Assembly (NCBI RefSeq): GCF_006715305.1
Contig: NZ_VFMY01000001.1
Span: forward strand, 2,604,001-2,668,000
Reading direction: 5' to 3'
Source: Arthrobacter sp. SLBN-100
Lineage (GTDB): Bacteria; Actinomycetota; Actinomycetes; Actinomycetales; Micrococcaceae
Length of the DNA stretch: 64,000 nt
Below the pieces are notes generated by a model. That model made no database searches, was not told the origin of the DNA, and saw only the letters and a list, made by a program, of their open reading frames with translations. The position numbers and the translations under genes are program-made. Numbering within the stretch: the first letter of the stretch is position 1; the number at the start of each line of letters is the position of its first letter. Shown one piece after another: positions 7,549-16,709 of this stretch.

Positions 7549-10500
7549 CTAGATCAGCGCGTCCGAGAGGTGGTTTGGTGTGCCGAACCGGTGGGCGGTG
7601 ATGCTGACAGCCTGCTCATGCAGGAACGGCAGCAGCTCAATGCGTCCGGCCTCCGTGATCGGGTGGGCGTAGACGGCAAGGTCGGGACGCCCGCCCGTGG
7701 ACTTCGCCAGTGCCGCAGCGTCACCGCCGATGAGGCGGATCCGCGCCCCGGACAGCTTCCCCGCCGCAGCGAGGCGCTCGGCAGAAGCCAGCCACTCGGC
7801 GTCGGACTCCACCGTCACCTCAACGTCCAGCGCGGTAAGCACCGGGCGCAGCTGCGCTGGAAGTTCGACGGCGGAGGACACCGTCAGTGCCGAACCCGCC
7901 AGGACCCCGGCTGCCACAGTCCGGACGAGGTGCGCCAGCGGCGCACCTTCGGAAAGCCGGACGGTGACCGGCAGGCTCCGGTAGCGGAAGATGTTGCGCT
8001 CGGCGCTGAGGCCGGAGATGTCCCTGGCAGTACCGAATTCCTCGGCCCAGGCCCGTGCGTCGGAGGCCAGGGCCCGCTGGACCGACTCAAGTTCGGCAGG
8101 TTCCAGGGCCGCGCCGGCGGCGTTGATGATCCGGCGGACGCCGGGGTGGGTTACAGGAGCGCCGGCAGTGCTGACGTCCGCGGCCCAGTCGCCCAGGCCG
8201 GCCAGGTAATTGGGCCCGCCTGCCTTGGTGCCGGCGCCAACGGCTGACTTCTTCCAGCCACCGAACGGCTGGCGCTGCACAATGGCGCCGGTAATGCCGC
8301 GGTTCACGTACAGGTTTCCGGCCTGGATGGAATCCAGCCAGATCCCGAGCTCCGCCGAGTTCAGGGAGTGCAGGCCCGCAGTGAGTCCGTACTCGATCTG
8401 GTTCTGGATGGCGATGGCCTCTTCGAGCGTGTCAGCGGTCATCACGCCGAGCACCGGGCCGAAGAACTCGGTCAGGTGGAAGTAGGAACCGCGCTTGACG
8501 CCGTACCGCACGCCCGGGCTCCAGAGCCTGCCGGTGCTGTCCAGCTTCTTCGGTTCAACGGCCCAGTTTTCGCCCTGGCCAAGGGTGGTCAGGGCGTTGA
8601 GGAGTTTGCCGTTGGCGGGCTCGATGATCGGGCCCATCTGGCTGGTGGGGTCCTCGGGGTAGCCCACCTTCAAGGAGGTGACGGCGTCGATCAGCTGGTT
8701 GTGGAACCGCGTGGACTTGGCCACAGAGCCCACCAGGATCACCAGGGAGGCGGCGGAGCACTTCTGCCCTGCGTGGCCGAACGCGGAGTAGGCAACGTCC
8801 TTGGCTGCCAGGTCCAGGTCGGCGCTGGGGGTGACGATGATGGCGTTCTTGCCGCTGGTTTCGGCCAGGAGCGGCAGGTCCTGCCGGAAGGACCGGAACA
8901 GCTCGGCGGTTTCGTAGCCGCCGGTGAGGATCACGCGGTCCACGGCGGGGTGGGAGATCAGCTGCTTGCCGAGTTCGCGTTCGCCCAACTGCACCATGGT
9001 CAGCACATCGCGGGGCACACCGGCCTCCCAAAGGGCTTCCACCATCACGGCACCGCTGCGGGCGGCCTGCTTGGCGGGCTTGATGACGACGGCGGAACCT
9101 GCGGCGAGTGCCGCGAGGGTGGATCCTGCCGGGATGGCGACCGGGAAGTTCCAGGGCGGCGTGACCACGGTGAGCCCGGCAGGGACGAACGTGGCGCCGT
9201 CGACCGTGTCCAGCTTCCGGGCGGACTCGGCGTAGTAGTGGGCAAAGTCCACTGCCTCGCTGACCTCGGGGTCGCCCTGGTCGATGGTCTTGCCGGTCTC
9301 GCTGGCCATGACCTCGAGCAGGTCCGCGCGGCGGGCCTCCAGGACGTCGCCGGCGCGGTGCAGGATCTCGGCGCGCTCCGCACCGGACAGTGCGCCCCAG
9401 GCTTTGCCCTTCTCCACGGCGGTTTCGATGACCATGTTGAGGGTGGCCTCGTCCTTGATGGAAGCGGCTGCCACGGAGGCGTTCCCAAGGGTGGAGGACG
9501 GGACTCGCTCAAGGATGGCGCGGCCCCAGTCGCGGTTGGCGGGGAGGGACGGGTCCGTGTCCGGGGTGTTTTCGAAGCCCTCGTGCGGCATCGGAACCGG
9601 GGGCAGGTTGCGGTTCTGCTGCCGGTTGGCCGGCGGAACCGTGTTGTCCAGCGCTGCGAGCGAGGCGAGGAAGCGCTGTTTCTCGCGCTCGAACAGGACT
9701 TCGTTTTCACTGAGCTCAAACACTGCGGACATAAAGTTGTCCTGGCTGGCGCCTTCTTCGAGGCGGCGGATCAGGTACGCGATGGCGACGTCGAACTCGG
9801 CCGGGTGCACCACCGGGGTGTAGAGCAGCAGGGAGCCGACGTCCCTCTTGACGGCTTCGGCCTGGCCCTGGGCCATGCCCAGCAGCATTTCGAATTCGAT
9901 GCTCTGTTGTGCGGTATCCGCGATGCCGCGCTGCTTGGCCAGGAGCCAGGCGAAGGCGATGTCGAAGAGGTTGTGCCCGGCGACGCCGATGCGGACGTTC
10001 TTGATCCGCTCGGGGTGCAACGAGTAGTTGATGACGCTCTTGTAGCTGGTGTCCGAGTCCTGCTTGCTGCCCCAGGTGGCCAGCGGCCAGTCGTGCAGGG
10101 AGGCTTCCACCTGCTCCATGGGCAGGTTGGCGCCCTTGACCACGCGGACCTTGATGGCGGCGCCGCCGTTGGCACGGCGTTCCGCGGCCCAGTCCTGCAG
10201 GCGGATCATTGCCGAGAGTGCGTCCGGCAGGTAGGCCTGGAGCACGATGCCGGCCTCGAGGTTCTTGAACTCGGGCTTGTCCAGGATCCTGGTGAAGACC
10301 GCGATGGTCATGTCCAGGTCCTTGTACTCCTCCATGTCCAGGTTGATGAACTTGGCCTTCCCGCCGGTGCTGCTTCCAGCGGTGGCGAAGGAGGCCGCGC
10401 GCTGGAAGAGCGGCGTGAGTTTCTCAACCACGTGTTCCACGGCTTCGTCGAAAGCCCAGGCCGAGTGCGGGGCGACGGTGGAGGAGACCTTGATGGAGAC

Positions 10501-11079
10501 GTAGTCAACGTCGGGGCGCGCCAGCAGGGTGTGGGTGCCTTCGAGCCGACGCGAGGCCTCGTGCCCGCCGAGGACCGCTTCGCCGAGGAGGTTGACGTTG
10601 AGTTTGATGCCGTCCTTGCGGATCTTGGCGATCGCCGGGCCCAGCTTTGCATCGGTGGCGTCCACGATCAGGTGGCCCACCATCTCGCGCAGGACCTTGC
10701 GGGCCACCGGGATGACAACCTGCGGAAGGACAGGGGCCATGGTGCCGCCGAGCTGGACGGCGCGGCGCATGTACCAGGGCAGGAACGCGGGGACCTTGGG
10801 CGCGAGGGCTGCCAGGTTGCGGGCGGCGACGTTCAGGTCCTCCGGGCGGACCACGCCGTCCACGAAACCAACCGTGAACTCCAGGCCGTTGGGATCCTTC
10901 AGCACCCCTGCAAGCTGCTGTGCGGAGGCGTCCACGGGGACCTTGGACGCCTCGGTCAGCCAGTGGCGGACCAGCGCTACGGCTTCGGTGGCCAGGGCCT
11001 TCGCCTGTGGCACATCAACGTCGACGGTCCGCGGCGCGATACCGGTGGCAACTGCCGGCTCCATTGCAATGTGGGTCAT
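7549..11079 (-). CDS. putA: Bifunctional proline dehydrogenase / L-glutamate gamma-semialdehyde dehydrogenase
   Basis: A 1176-aa fused enzyme that oxidises proline to pyrroline-5-carboxylate (FAD) and then to glutamate (NAD). The PRODH barrel covers roughly residues 60-470 and ends in the proline-binding YLIRRLEEGA motif (about 435-444). The aldehyde dehydrogenase domain covers about 525-960, with the general-base Glu in LAETSGKN (about 740) and the nucleophile Cys in GQKCSAAS (about 774). About 190 further residues follow, as in actinobacterial PutA. No N-terminal DNA-binding domain is present, so control must come from elsewhere. ATG 11079 precedes MTHIAMEPAV. A palindrome upstream (11161-11186) resembles one beside the LysR gene at 13 kb. 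Confidence 0.95.
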   Translation of the reverse strand: MTHIAMEPAVATGIAPRTVDVDVPQAKALATEAVALVRHWLTEASKVPVDASAQQLAGVLKDPNGLEFTVGFVDGVVRPEDLNVAARNLAALAPKVPAFLPWYMRRAVQLGGTMAPVLPQVVIPVARKVLREMVGHLIVDATDAKLGPAIAKIRKDGIKLNVNLLGEAVLGGHEASRRLEGTHTLLARPDVDYVSIKVSSTVAPHSAWAFDEAVEHVVEKLTPLFQRAASFATAGSSTGGKAKFINLDMEEYKDLDMTIAVFTRILDKPEFKNLEAGIVLQAYLPDALSAMIRLQDWAAERRANGGAAIKVRVVKGANLPMEQVEASLHDWPLATWGSKQDSDTSYKSVINYSLHPERIKNVRIGVAGHNLFDIAFAWLLAKQRGIADTAQQSIEFEMLLGMAQGQAEAVKRDVGSLLLYTPVVHPAEFDVAIAYLIRRLEEGASQDNFMSAVFELSENEVLFEREKQRFLASLAALDNTVPPANRQQNRNLPPVPMPHEGFENTPDTDPSLPANRDWGRAILERVPSSTLGNASVAAASIKDEATLNMVIETAVEKGKAWGALSGAERAEILHRAGDVLEARRADLLEVMASETGKTIDQGDPEVSEAVDFAHYYAESARKLDTVDGATFVPAGLTVVTPPWNFPVAIPAGSTLAALAAGSAVVIKPAKQAARSGAVMVEALWEAGVPRDVLTMVQLGERELGKQLISHPAVDRVILTGGYETAELFRSFRQDLPLLAETSGKNAIIVTPSADLDLAAKDVAYSAFGHAGQKCSAASLVILVGSVAKSTRFHNQLIDAVTSLKVGYPEDPTSQMGPIIEPANGKLLNALTTLGQGENWAVEPKKLDSTGRLWSPGVRYGVKRGSYFHLTEFFGPVLGVMTADTLEEAIAIQNQIEYGLTAGLHSLNSAELGIWLDSIQAGNLYVNRGITGAIVQRQPFGGWKKSAVGAGTKAGGPNYLAGLGDWAADVSTAGAPVTHPGVRRIINAAGAALEPAELESVQRALASDARAWAEEFGTARDISGLSAERNIFRYRSLPVTVRLSEGAPLAHLVRTVAAGVLAGSALTVSSAVELPAQLRPVLTALDVEVTVESDAEWLASAERLAAAGKLSGARIRLIGGDAAALAKSTGGRPDLAVYAHPITEAGRIELLPFLHEQAVSITAHRFGTPNHLSDALI

Positions 11080-11145
11080 GACTTTTTCTCGTTCTTTCCT
11101 GTGGTTCGAGGAGGTCTTATCCATCAGTATGAGCCTGCAATCACA

Positions 11146-11186
11146 TAAGATAAAGCGATCTTTTCTAAGCAATACAGATTAGAAAA
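11146..11186. promoter_or_regulatory. Palindromic operator upstream of putA
   Basis: TTTTCTAA (11161-11168), a 10-bp spacer, and TTAGAAAA (11179-11186) form a perfect 8-bp inverted repeat, preceded by TAAGATAAAG. The same arrangement (T-AGATAAAG, 7 bp, TTCTAA, 10 bp, TTAG) recurs at 12964-13003 next to the lysR gene, matching at about 25 of 40 positions. It lies about 70-105 bp upstream of the putA start and probably binds the LysR regulator encoded at 13020. Confidence 0.6.
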
Positions 11187-11229
11187 ACCAATCATTCATG
11201 AACCCTCCCTGCCCCGCTTAAAACAGCAT

Positions 11230-11409
11230 TGCCCTATCACTTTTTGGCTGCCAAACGCGGGGTGAAGTCAACCAAAAGTGATAGGGCAACGGGGGGCCAG
11301 GGGGGCGGCGGGTCAGCCATTGCCCTATCACTTTTTGGCTGCCAAACGCGGGGTGAAGTCAACCAAAAGTGATAGGGCAACGGGGGGTCAGGGGGGCGGC
11401 GGGTCAGCC
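11230..11409. repeat. Tandem duplication of a 91-bp hairpin unit
   Basis: Two units, 11230-11320 and 11321-11409, differ at only one internal position (plus the last base). Each contains TTGCCCTATCACTTTTTGG and its near-complement CCAAAAGTGATAGGGCAA around a loop of about 25 nt, followed by a G-rich tract ending GGGTCAGCC. The second unit's tail includes the permease stop codon, so the duplication appears to have copied the 3' end and terminator of the permease gene. The hairpins probably separate permease and putA transcription. Confidence 0.75.
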
Positions 11410-12867
11410 GACGGGCCGGTGCATCTCCACGATCTCCTGGTGCCGCGGACTGTTGGGGTTCATCAGCGAGTTTTTCTTGCCATAGAAGAAGTAGATGGCC
11501 AGGCCAATAACGAGCCAGATACCGAAGCGCAGCCAGGTCTCCCAGTGCAGCTGGAACATCAGGAACGCAGAGGCCAGGACGCCGAATGCCGGAACCAGCG
11601 GCATCAGCGGCAGGCGGAAGGCGCGCGGTGCATCGGGCCTCTTGTAGCGGAAGATGATGACGGACAGGCAGACCACGACGAAGGCGGCCAGGATACCGAT
11701 GTTGGTGAGGTCAGCCACGGCCTTGATCGGGAAGACGCCGGCCAGGAGGGCTGAGGCAATGCCGCCAATCCAGGTGACCCGCTGCGGGGTGCCATGGCGG
11801 TCCGTCTTGGCGAACCAGCCGGGCAGGAGCCCGTCCCGGCTCATGGAGAACCAGACGCGCGTAACCCCGAGCAGGAACGTCAGCATAACGGTCAGGATGG
11901 ACAGCACGGCAAAGACGGAAATGATGGTGGCGATCACCGGCAGGCCAACACCGGTGAAGGCGGAGGCAAACCCGGCCTTCGGGTCAATGTCCTTGTAGTT
12001 CTGCATGCCCGTGAGGACCAGGGTGGCTGCAACGTAGAGCAGCATGGCGATGATCAAGGACAGGATGATGGCCTTGGGCATGTGCTTCTTGCCGTCGGTG
12101 GCTTCCTCGGCCGCTGTACTCATGGCGTCGTAACCGAACACCGCGAAGAACACGGTGGCTGAACCGGCAAGAACCGGGCCGAAGCCGGACGGCATGAACG
12201 GGTTGTAGTTGTTGGTGTCGATGTAGAAGATACCCAGCCCGATGATGAAAAGGATCAGGACTACCTTGATGGCCACGGCCACCAGTTCGAAGCGGCCGAA
12301 GGCCTTGGTTCCGCGCGACAGGATCCAGGTCACGATCAGGCAGACCACGATGGCCGGAATGTTGACGATTCCGCCCTTGCCTTCATCGGGGGTGGACGTC
12401 ATCCACACCGGCATGTGGATGCCGATTCCGGAGAGGAAGGCGTCAAAGTAGCCCGAGATGCCGATGGCCACTACGGCCACGATGGCAATGTATTCCAGCA
12501 GCAGGTCCCAGCCGATGAACCAGCCGATCACCTCGCCGAGTGCAACATACCCGTAGGTGTAGGCGGAGCCGGCGCGGGGAATCATGCCCGCGAACTCTGC
12601 GTACGAAAGCGCCGCCGCGGCGGATGCAAGGCCGGCGATCAGGAACGAGATCAGCACCGCGGGCCCCACCCCGGGCGTGCTCTCGCTGCCGGCGGCCACC
12701 AGCCCCGCGAGGGAGAAGATGCCGACGCCGATAATGCCGCCTACGCCGATCGCCGTAAGCTGCCAAAGCCCGAGTGACTTAAAGAGGCCACTGTGTTTGT
12801 TCTCTTCTTCAATGTCGTCAATGGGCTTGCGCCGCATGATCGACTGGCTCATATCTCTAGTGCTCAT
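11404..12867 (-). CDS. APC-superfamily amino acid permease (CAT/YfnA-type)
   Basis: A 487-aa integral membrane protein with about twelve helices. The N-terminal helix 1 motif (IGVGGIIGVGIFSLAGLVAA) and helix 3 region (FAGMIPRAGSAYTYGYVALG) are hallmarks of the cationic amino acid transporter/YfnA group. ATG 12867 has AGGAG 6 bp upstream; the longer reading to 12942 lacks one. It sits upstream of putA in the same orientation, separated by the duplicated hairpins, and divergent from a LysR gene with a shared-type operator. This suggests uptake of proline or a related amino acid; the substrate is inferred from context only. Confidence 0.85.
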   Translation of the reverse strand: MSTRDMSQSIMRRKPIDDIEEENKHSGLFKSLGLWQLTAIGVGGIIGVGIFSLAGLVAAGSESTPGVGPAVLISFLIAGLASAAAALSYAEFAGMIPRAGSAYTYGYVALGEVIGWFIGWDLLLEYIAIVAVVAIGISGYFDAFLSGIGIHMPVWMTSTPDEGKGGIVNIPAIVVCLIVTWILSRGTKAFGRFELVAVAIKVVLILFIIGLGIFYIDTNNYNPFMPSGFGPVLAGSATVFFAVFGYDAMSTAAEEATDGKKHMPKAIILSLIIAMLLYVAATLVLTGMQNYKDIDPKAGFASAFTGVGLPVIATIISVFAVLSILTVMLTFLLGVTRVWFSMSRDGLLPGWFAKTDRHGTPQRVTWIGGIASALLAGVFPIKAVADLTNIGILAAFVVVCLSVIIFRYKRPDAPRAFRLPLMPLVPAFGVLASAFLMFQLHWETWLRFGIWLVIGLAIYFFYGKKNSLMNPNSPRHQEIVEMHRPVG

Positions 12868-12963
12868 CAGGAACTCCTGTTGGGGTGCGACCCCGGCACG
12901 GCGCGCGAAGAATCGCTTGTGACGGGGGTAACTCGGTCCCAACAGTATGCAAGCGGGCTTGCG

Positions 12964-13003
12964 TTAGATAAAGTGACTACTTCTAACCTATATTCGTTAG
13001 TTT
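12964..13003. promoter_or_regulatory. Operator between permease and lysR, related to the putA element
   Basis: TTAGATAAAG, 7 bp, TTCTAA (12981-12986), 10 bp, TTAG (12997-13000). The inner dyad CTAAC-N8-GTTAG is perfect. Spacing between blocks is identical to the element upstream of putA (11146-11186). It lies 17-56 bp before the lysR ATG and about 100-135 bp before the permease ATG. Confidence 0.6.
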
Positions 13004-13019
13004 CGGTAAGGATTTCCTC

Positions 13020-13934
13020 ATGCTTGATGTCCGCCGGCTCCGCCTGCTCCGGGAACTAAGTATCCGGGGGACGCTCGCGGAGGTGGCCGAGGCACTGCAG
13101 TACAGCCCGTCGTCGGTATCGCAGCAGCTTGCCCTGCTCGAGAAGGAAGTGGGCGTGGAACTGCTCCGGAAAACCGGCCGGCGGGTTCAGCTCACGCCGC
13201 AGGCCGAAGTGCTCGTGGCGCACACGGCGAGCCTGCTGGAAACCATGGAGCAGGCGGAGGCTGACCTTGCCGCTTCCCTGACCACCGTTACGGGGACCGT
13301 CCGGATCGCAGTGTTCCAGTCAGCGGCCCTGGCCCTGATGCCCGACACCCTGACGAGGATGACGAAGGCCTATCCCGAGGTCCGCATCGAAATGATCCAG
13401 CGCGAGCCGGAAACGGCGCTGCACGAGACCTGGGCGCGGGATTTCGACTTGGTTATCGCCGAACAGTATCCCGGCCACGCGGCCCCGCGTTACCCCGAAC
13501 TGGACCGGGTCCGGCTGACCACCGATGCCATCCGCCTGGCGGTTCCGCCGGCGTCCGACAGCGGAACTGCCATCCGTTCGCTCGAGGACACCGCGGGACT
13601 CGCATGGGTCATGGAGCCACGGGGCGCTGCGTCCCGCCACTGGGCGGAGCAGGCGTGCCGCAGTGCCGGTTTCGAGCCCGACGTGCGCTTTGAAACCGCG
13701 GACCTGCAGGCCCAGATCCGGCTGATCGAATCGGGCAATGCAGTGGCCCTGATGCCGGACCTCGTGTGGACCGGCCGCGGCACCACGGCCCAGCTGCTGG
13801 AGCTGCCGGGCAAGCCGCACCGCACCGTCTTTACCTCGGTCCGGCGCTCCAGCGCACAGCGCCCGGCCATCCTGGCCGCGAGGGAGACGCTGGCTGCAGC
13901 AGCCGTCGCGGTGGCAAGGAACGACGGCGGGTGA
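13020..13934 (+). CDS. LysR-family regulator, probable controller of the proline/permease module
   Basis: A 304-aa protein. The HTH occupies residues 1-62 (LRLLRELSIRGTLAEVAEAL, YSPSSVSQQLALLEKEV) and the effector domain about 90-300 (GTVRIAVFQSAALALMPDTL). The ATG at 13020 has AAGGA 7 bp upstream. It is divergent from the APC permease, and the intergenic dyad matches one upstream of putA, so it probably governs permease, putA and itself in response to an amino acid. The short ALQYSPSSVSQQL helix places it in the branch with ArgP/IciA-like amino-acid sensors, but the effector is not known. Confidence 0.87.
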   Translation: MLDVRRLRLLRELSIRGTLAEVAEALQYSPSSVSQQLALLEKEVGVELLRKTGRRVQLTPQAEVLVAHTASLLETMEQAEADLAASLTTVTGTVRIAVFQSAALALMPDTLTRMTKAYPEVRIEMIQREPETALHETWARDFDLVIAEQYPGHAAPRYPELDRVRLTTDAIRLAVPPASDSGTAIRSLEDTAGLAWVMEPRGAASRHWAEQACRSAGFEPDVRFETADLQAQIRLIESGNAVALMPDLVWTGRGTTAQLLELPGKPHRTVFTSVRRSSAQRPAILAARETLAAAAVAVARNDGG

Positions 13935-14084
13935 CCGGCCGCCGTCGTACGTGTCCTCCAAAAGGCGGGGACTGCGGTCGGCCCTGCGTCACGACTGGCT
14001 CCTGTGACTGCGCAGGGGCATCCCCGCGTCACTGTACCCTGCGTCACTGCGCCGGCAGGTCCCCGGCGCTAGACTGATGCCGTT

Positions 14085-14510
14085 ATGAATCGAACAATCT
14101 TCAAGTCCAAAATCCACCGGGCCACCGTCACGCACGCCGACCTGCACTACGTAGGTTCCGTCACGGTGGACCTGGACCTGCTCGAGGCCGCCGATATCCT
14201 ACCCGGCGAGCTCGTGTCCATTGTGGACATCACCAACGGTGCACGGCTTGAGACCTACACCATCGCCGGCGAACGCGGTTCCGGCGTCATCGGCATCAAC
14301 GGCGCAGCGGCGCACCTCATGCACGAGAACGATCTTGTCATCCTGATTACCTACGCCCAGATGACCACCGAAGAGGCTAAAGCCTATGAGCCGCGGGTGG
14401 TCCACGTGGACGAAAACAATCGCGTGATCCAGCTGGGCAACGACCCCGCCGAGGGCTTCACTCCCGGGATGATGCGTCCCCCTTTCGCGCTTAACAACGC
14501 CACCCTCTAA
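14085..14510 (+). CDS. panD: Aspartate 1-decarboxylase proenzyme
   Basis: A 141-aa protein matching PanD throughout: [20 protein letters not shown], then HYVGSVTVD, where Gly24-Ser25 is the self-cleavage site that yields the pyruvoyl cofactor, and later [12 protein letters not shown]. It makes beta-alanine from aspartate for pantothenate and CoA synthesis. Length is normal for actinobacteria. It stands alone here with no panBC neighbour; the 150 bp upstream contain a run of degenerate GCGTCACTG repeats but no clear promoter. Confidence 0.96.
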   Translation: MNRTIFKSKIHRATVTHADLHYVGSVTVDLDLLEAADILPGELVSIVDITNGARLETYTIAGERGSGVIGINGAAAHLMHENDLVILITYAQMTTEEAKAYEPRVVHVDENNRVIQLGNDPAEGFTPGMMRPPFALNNATL

Positions 14511-14573
14511 CCGGAGCGTGCGCCCCGGTACCCGCTGCCACTGTGTCCTGCTGGATTCCGTGCCGGTGACTCC

Positions 14574-15500
14574 TTGCTAGGCGTACTGGCCGGCTTCTTT
14601 GTGGTGTGGTGCATCATCCTGGTGGGCTGGTTCGTGGGCCGGCAGAAAATCCTGGGTGACAATGCACGCCAGGTCCTCAGCTCCCTCACCTTCTTCGTGG
14701 CCAGCCCCGCGCTGCTCTTCGAAACGCTGGGAAAGGCCCGCCTTGCCGAGGTTTTCGCCGCACCCCTGCTTGTGACAGCGGTAGCGGCCATCGCCACAGC
14801 CGGCATCTTCTTCACCATCGCCAAACTGTGGCTAAAACGTTCCCTGCCTGAATCCCTGATGTCCTCCATGGCGGCCTCGCTCGCCAACTCTGCCAACCTG
14901 GGTATTCCCATAGCGGTATATGTTCTGGGCGACGCCAGCTATGTGGCGCCGCTGCTGATCTTCCAGCTGGCCTTCTTTACGCCGCTGTTCCTGATGATCC
15001 TGGACTCAAGCACCAGTGCGCACCGCACCACGCCCGTGGGTTTTGTGGTGATGATCCTGCGCAACCCCATGATTGTGGGCTCCGCGCTGGGGCTGGTGGT
15101 GGCCGGGACCGGCTGGCAGGTTCCGCCGCTGGTGATGGAGCCCATCCACCTGATCGGCGGAGCCGCGATTCCGGCCATGCTGATCGCCTTCGGCATGAGC
15201 CTGAACGGCACCCGCCCGCTGCAGGCCGCGGCCGGCCGGCGCCTGGACACTCTGCTGGCGACCGGGTTCAAGCTGGCCGTCCAGCCGGCGCTGGCGTATC
15301 TCTTCGCGCGTTTCGCGCTGGGCATGGAAGGCCATGCCCTGTTCGCCGTGGTGGTCACGTCTTCGTTGCCCACCGCCCAGAACGTCTTTGTGGCCGCCAG
15401 CCGCTACAAGACCGGCCTCACCGTGGCCAAGGACACGGTACTGATTACTACCGTTGTGGCCGTTCCAGCGATGATTGGCGTAGCGCTGCTGCTGACGTGA
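14574..15500 (+). CDS. AEC (auxin efflux carrier) family transporter
   Basis: About 308 aa and ten hydrophobic segments: LAGFFVVWCIILVGWFVGRQ at the start, SLTFFVASPALLFETL, and SSMAASLANSANLGIPIAVY. Helix-breaking Asn/Pro motifs are as in malonate/malate permeases of the AEC family. The start is probably TTG 14574, since no in-frame ATG or GTG is nearby. The gene ends 10 bp before the sarcosine-oxidase-like gene, suggesting an operon; the two may import and oxidise one N-methyl or carboxylic compound. The substrate is unknown. Confidence 0.8.
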   Translation: MLGVLAGFFVVWCIILVGWFVGRQKILGDNARQVLSSLTFFVASPALLFETLGKARLAEVFAAPLLVTAVAAIATAGIFFTIAKLWLKRSLPESLMSSMAASLANSANLGIPIAVYVLGDASYVAPLLIFQLAFFTPLFLMILDSSTSAHRTTPVGFVVMILRNPMIVGSALGLVVAGTGWQVPPLVMEPIHLIGGAAIPAMLIAFGMSLNGTRPLQAAAGRRLDTLLATGFKLAVQPALAYLFARFALGMEGHALFAVVVTSSLPTAQNVFVAASRYKTGLTVAKDTVLITTVVAVPAMIGVALLLT

Positions 15501-15510
15501 TGGGAGATTG

Positions 15511-16638
15511 ATGGAAAAGACGCTGGACACCGTGGTGGTCGGCGGCGGCGCCATGGGGTCGGCCGCCGCCTGGGCGCTGGCCCGCCGCGGACGCCAGGTG
15601 ACGCTGGTGGAACAGTTCGGGCCGGGGCATAAGATCGGCGCCTCGCACGGCGCCACCCGCAACCTGAACCCGGGTTACCACCGTCCGGAATACGTGGCCA
15701 TGCTGGCAGAGGGGCTGGCCCTGTGGGACGAACTGGAGCAGGAAAGCGGCGAAACGCTGCTCGCCCGCACGGGCATCGTCAACCACGGCCCCGACCCACG
15801 GCTTCCGGACGTCGCCGCGGCGCTGGACCAGGCCGGCATCCGCGCCGAGTTCCTGTCCCCTGCCGAGGCAGGCGAGCGCTGGCGCGGCATTCGTTTCGAC
15901 CAGCAGGCATTGCACATGCCCGACGGCGGCCAGCTCAACCCCGAAGCGGCACTGCCCGCCTTCCAGCGGCTCGCGGCAGCCCGGGGCGCGGAAATCCGGC
16001 ACCACACCAAAGTGGCTGAACTGAAGGTGATGGACGACGGCGTCCGGCTGGCTTTCGAGTCCGGCGCAGGCACCGAGGTGGTCACCGCCGCCCAGGTTGT
16101 GGTCACGGCCGGCGGCTGGACAGAAAAACTCCTCGGTGCCCGCGGCGCAGGACTCCGGATTCCGAAGCTGCGGGTCACCCAGGAGCAGCCGGCGCACTTC
16201 CGGGTGGCTGATGCCGGTGCCGTATGGCCCGGGTTCAACCACATGCCGGGGACCAGTGCGGAATACAGGAACTGGTACTCCCCCGTCTACGGGATGCAGA
16301 CCCCGGGCGAGGGCATCAAGGCCGGCTGGCACGGCGTGGGCCCCCTGGTTGACCCGGACCGGCGCTCCTTCCAGCCTGAACCCGGGCAGCTCGCCGCCCT
16401 GCAGGACTACGCGCGGACCTGGCTGCCGGGCGTGGACGCCGACTCGTTCGAGGCCATCAGCTGCACCTACACCACCACCCCGGATGAGGACTTCATCCTG
16501 GACCGGATTGGCCCCGTGGTGATCGGCGCCGGATTCTCCGGGCACGGATTCAAGTTCACCCCCGTGGTGGGCCGGATCCTTGCAGACCTCGCCACAGGGA
16601 CCCGGCCGGCGCCGGACATCTTCCGTGCTTCCCGCTGA
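15511..16638 (+). CDS. Monomeric sarcosine oxidase / N-methyl amino acid oxidase-like flavoprotein
   Basis: A 375-aa FAD enzyme of the MSOX/MTOX family, oxidising N-methyl amino acids with release of H2O2 and formaldehyde. The N-terminus carries the dinucleotide fold (DTVVVGGGAMGSAAAWALAR). The Cys in AISCTYTTTPDEDF (about residue 318) matches the covalent-flavin Cys of MSOX. The GIKAGWH Lys corresponds to the oxygen-activating Lys, and GFSGHGFKF near the C-terminus to the substrate carboxylate-binding Lys. ATG 15511 follows GGGAG; a TTG at 15508 is less likely. Substrate among sarcosine, N-methyltryptophan and others is open. Confidence 0.85.
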   Translation: MEKTLDTVVVGGGAMGSAAAWALARRGRQVTLVEQFGPGHKIGASHGATRNLNPGYHRPEYVAMLAEGLALWDELEQESGETLLARTGIVNHGPDPRLPDVAAALDQAGIRAEFLSPAEAGERWRGIRFDQQALHMPDGGQLNPEAALPAFQRLAAARGAEIRHHTKVAELKVMDDGVRLAFESGAGTEVVTAAQVVVTAGGWTEKLLGARGAGLRIPKLRVTQEQPAHFRVADAGAVWPGFNHMPGTSAEYRNWYSPVYGMQTPGEGIKAGWHGVGPLVDPDRRSFQPEPGQLAALQDYARTWLPGVDADSFEAISCTYTTTPDEDFILDRIGPVVIGAGFSGHGFKFTPVVGRILADLATGTRPAPDIFRASR

Positions 16639-16709
16639 ATCCGCCTGCCGGAGGTACCCGTCTCCCGGAGATACCCCCTCTGGGGATACCCGCCAAATGT
16701 CACCTCCCG

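Noticed and set aside
8368..11148. 926-codon open frame antisense to putA
   Set aside because: It is the mirror of a perfectly matching PutA with all catalytic motifs. Its translation is Gly/His/Gln-rich with no domain, the usual result of high GC at third positions.
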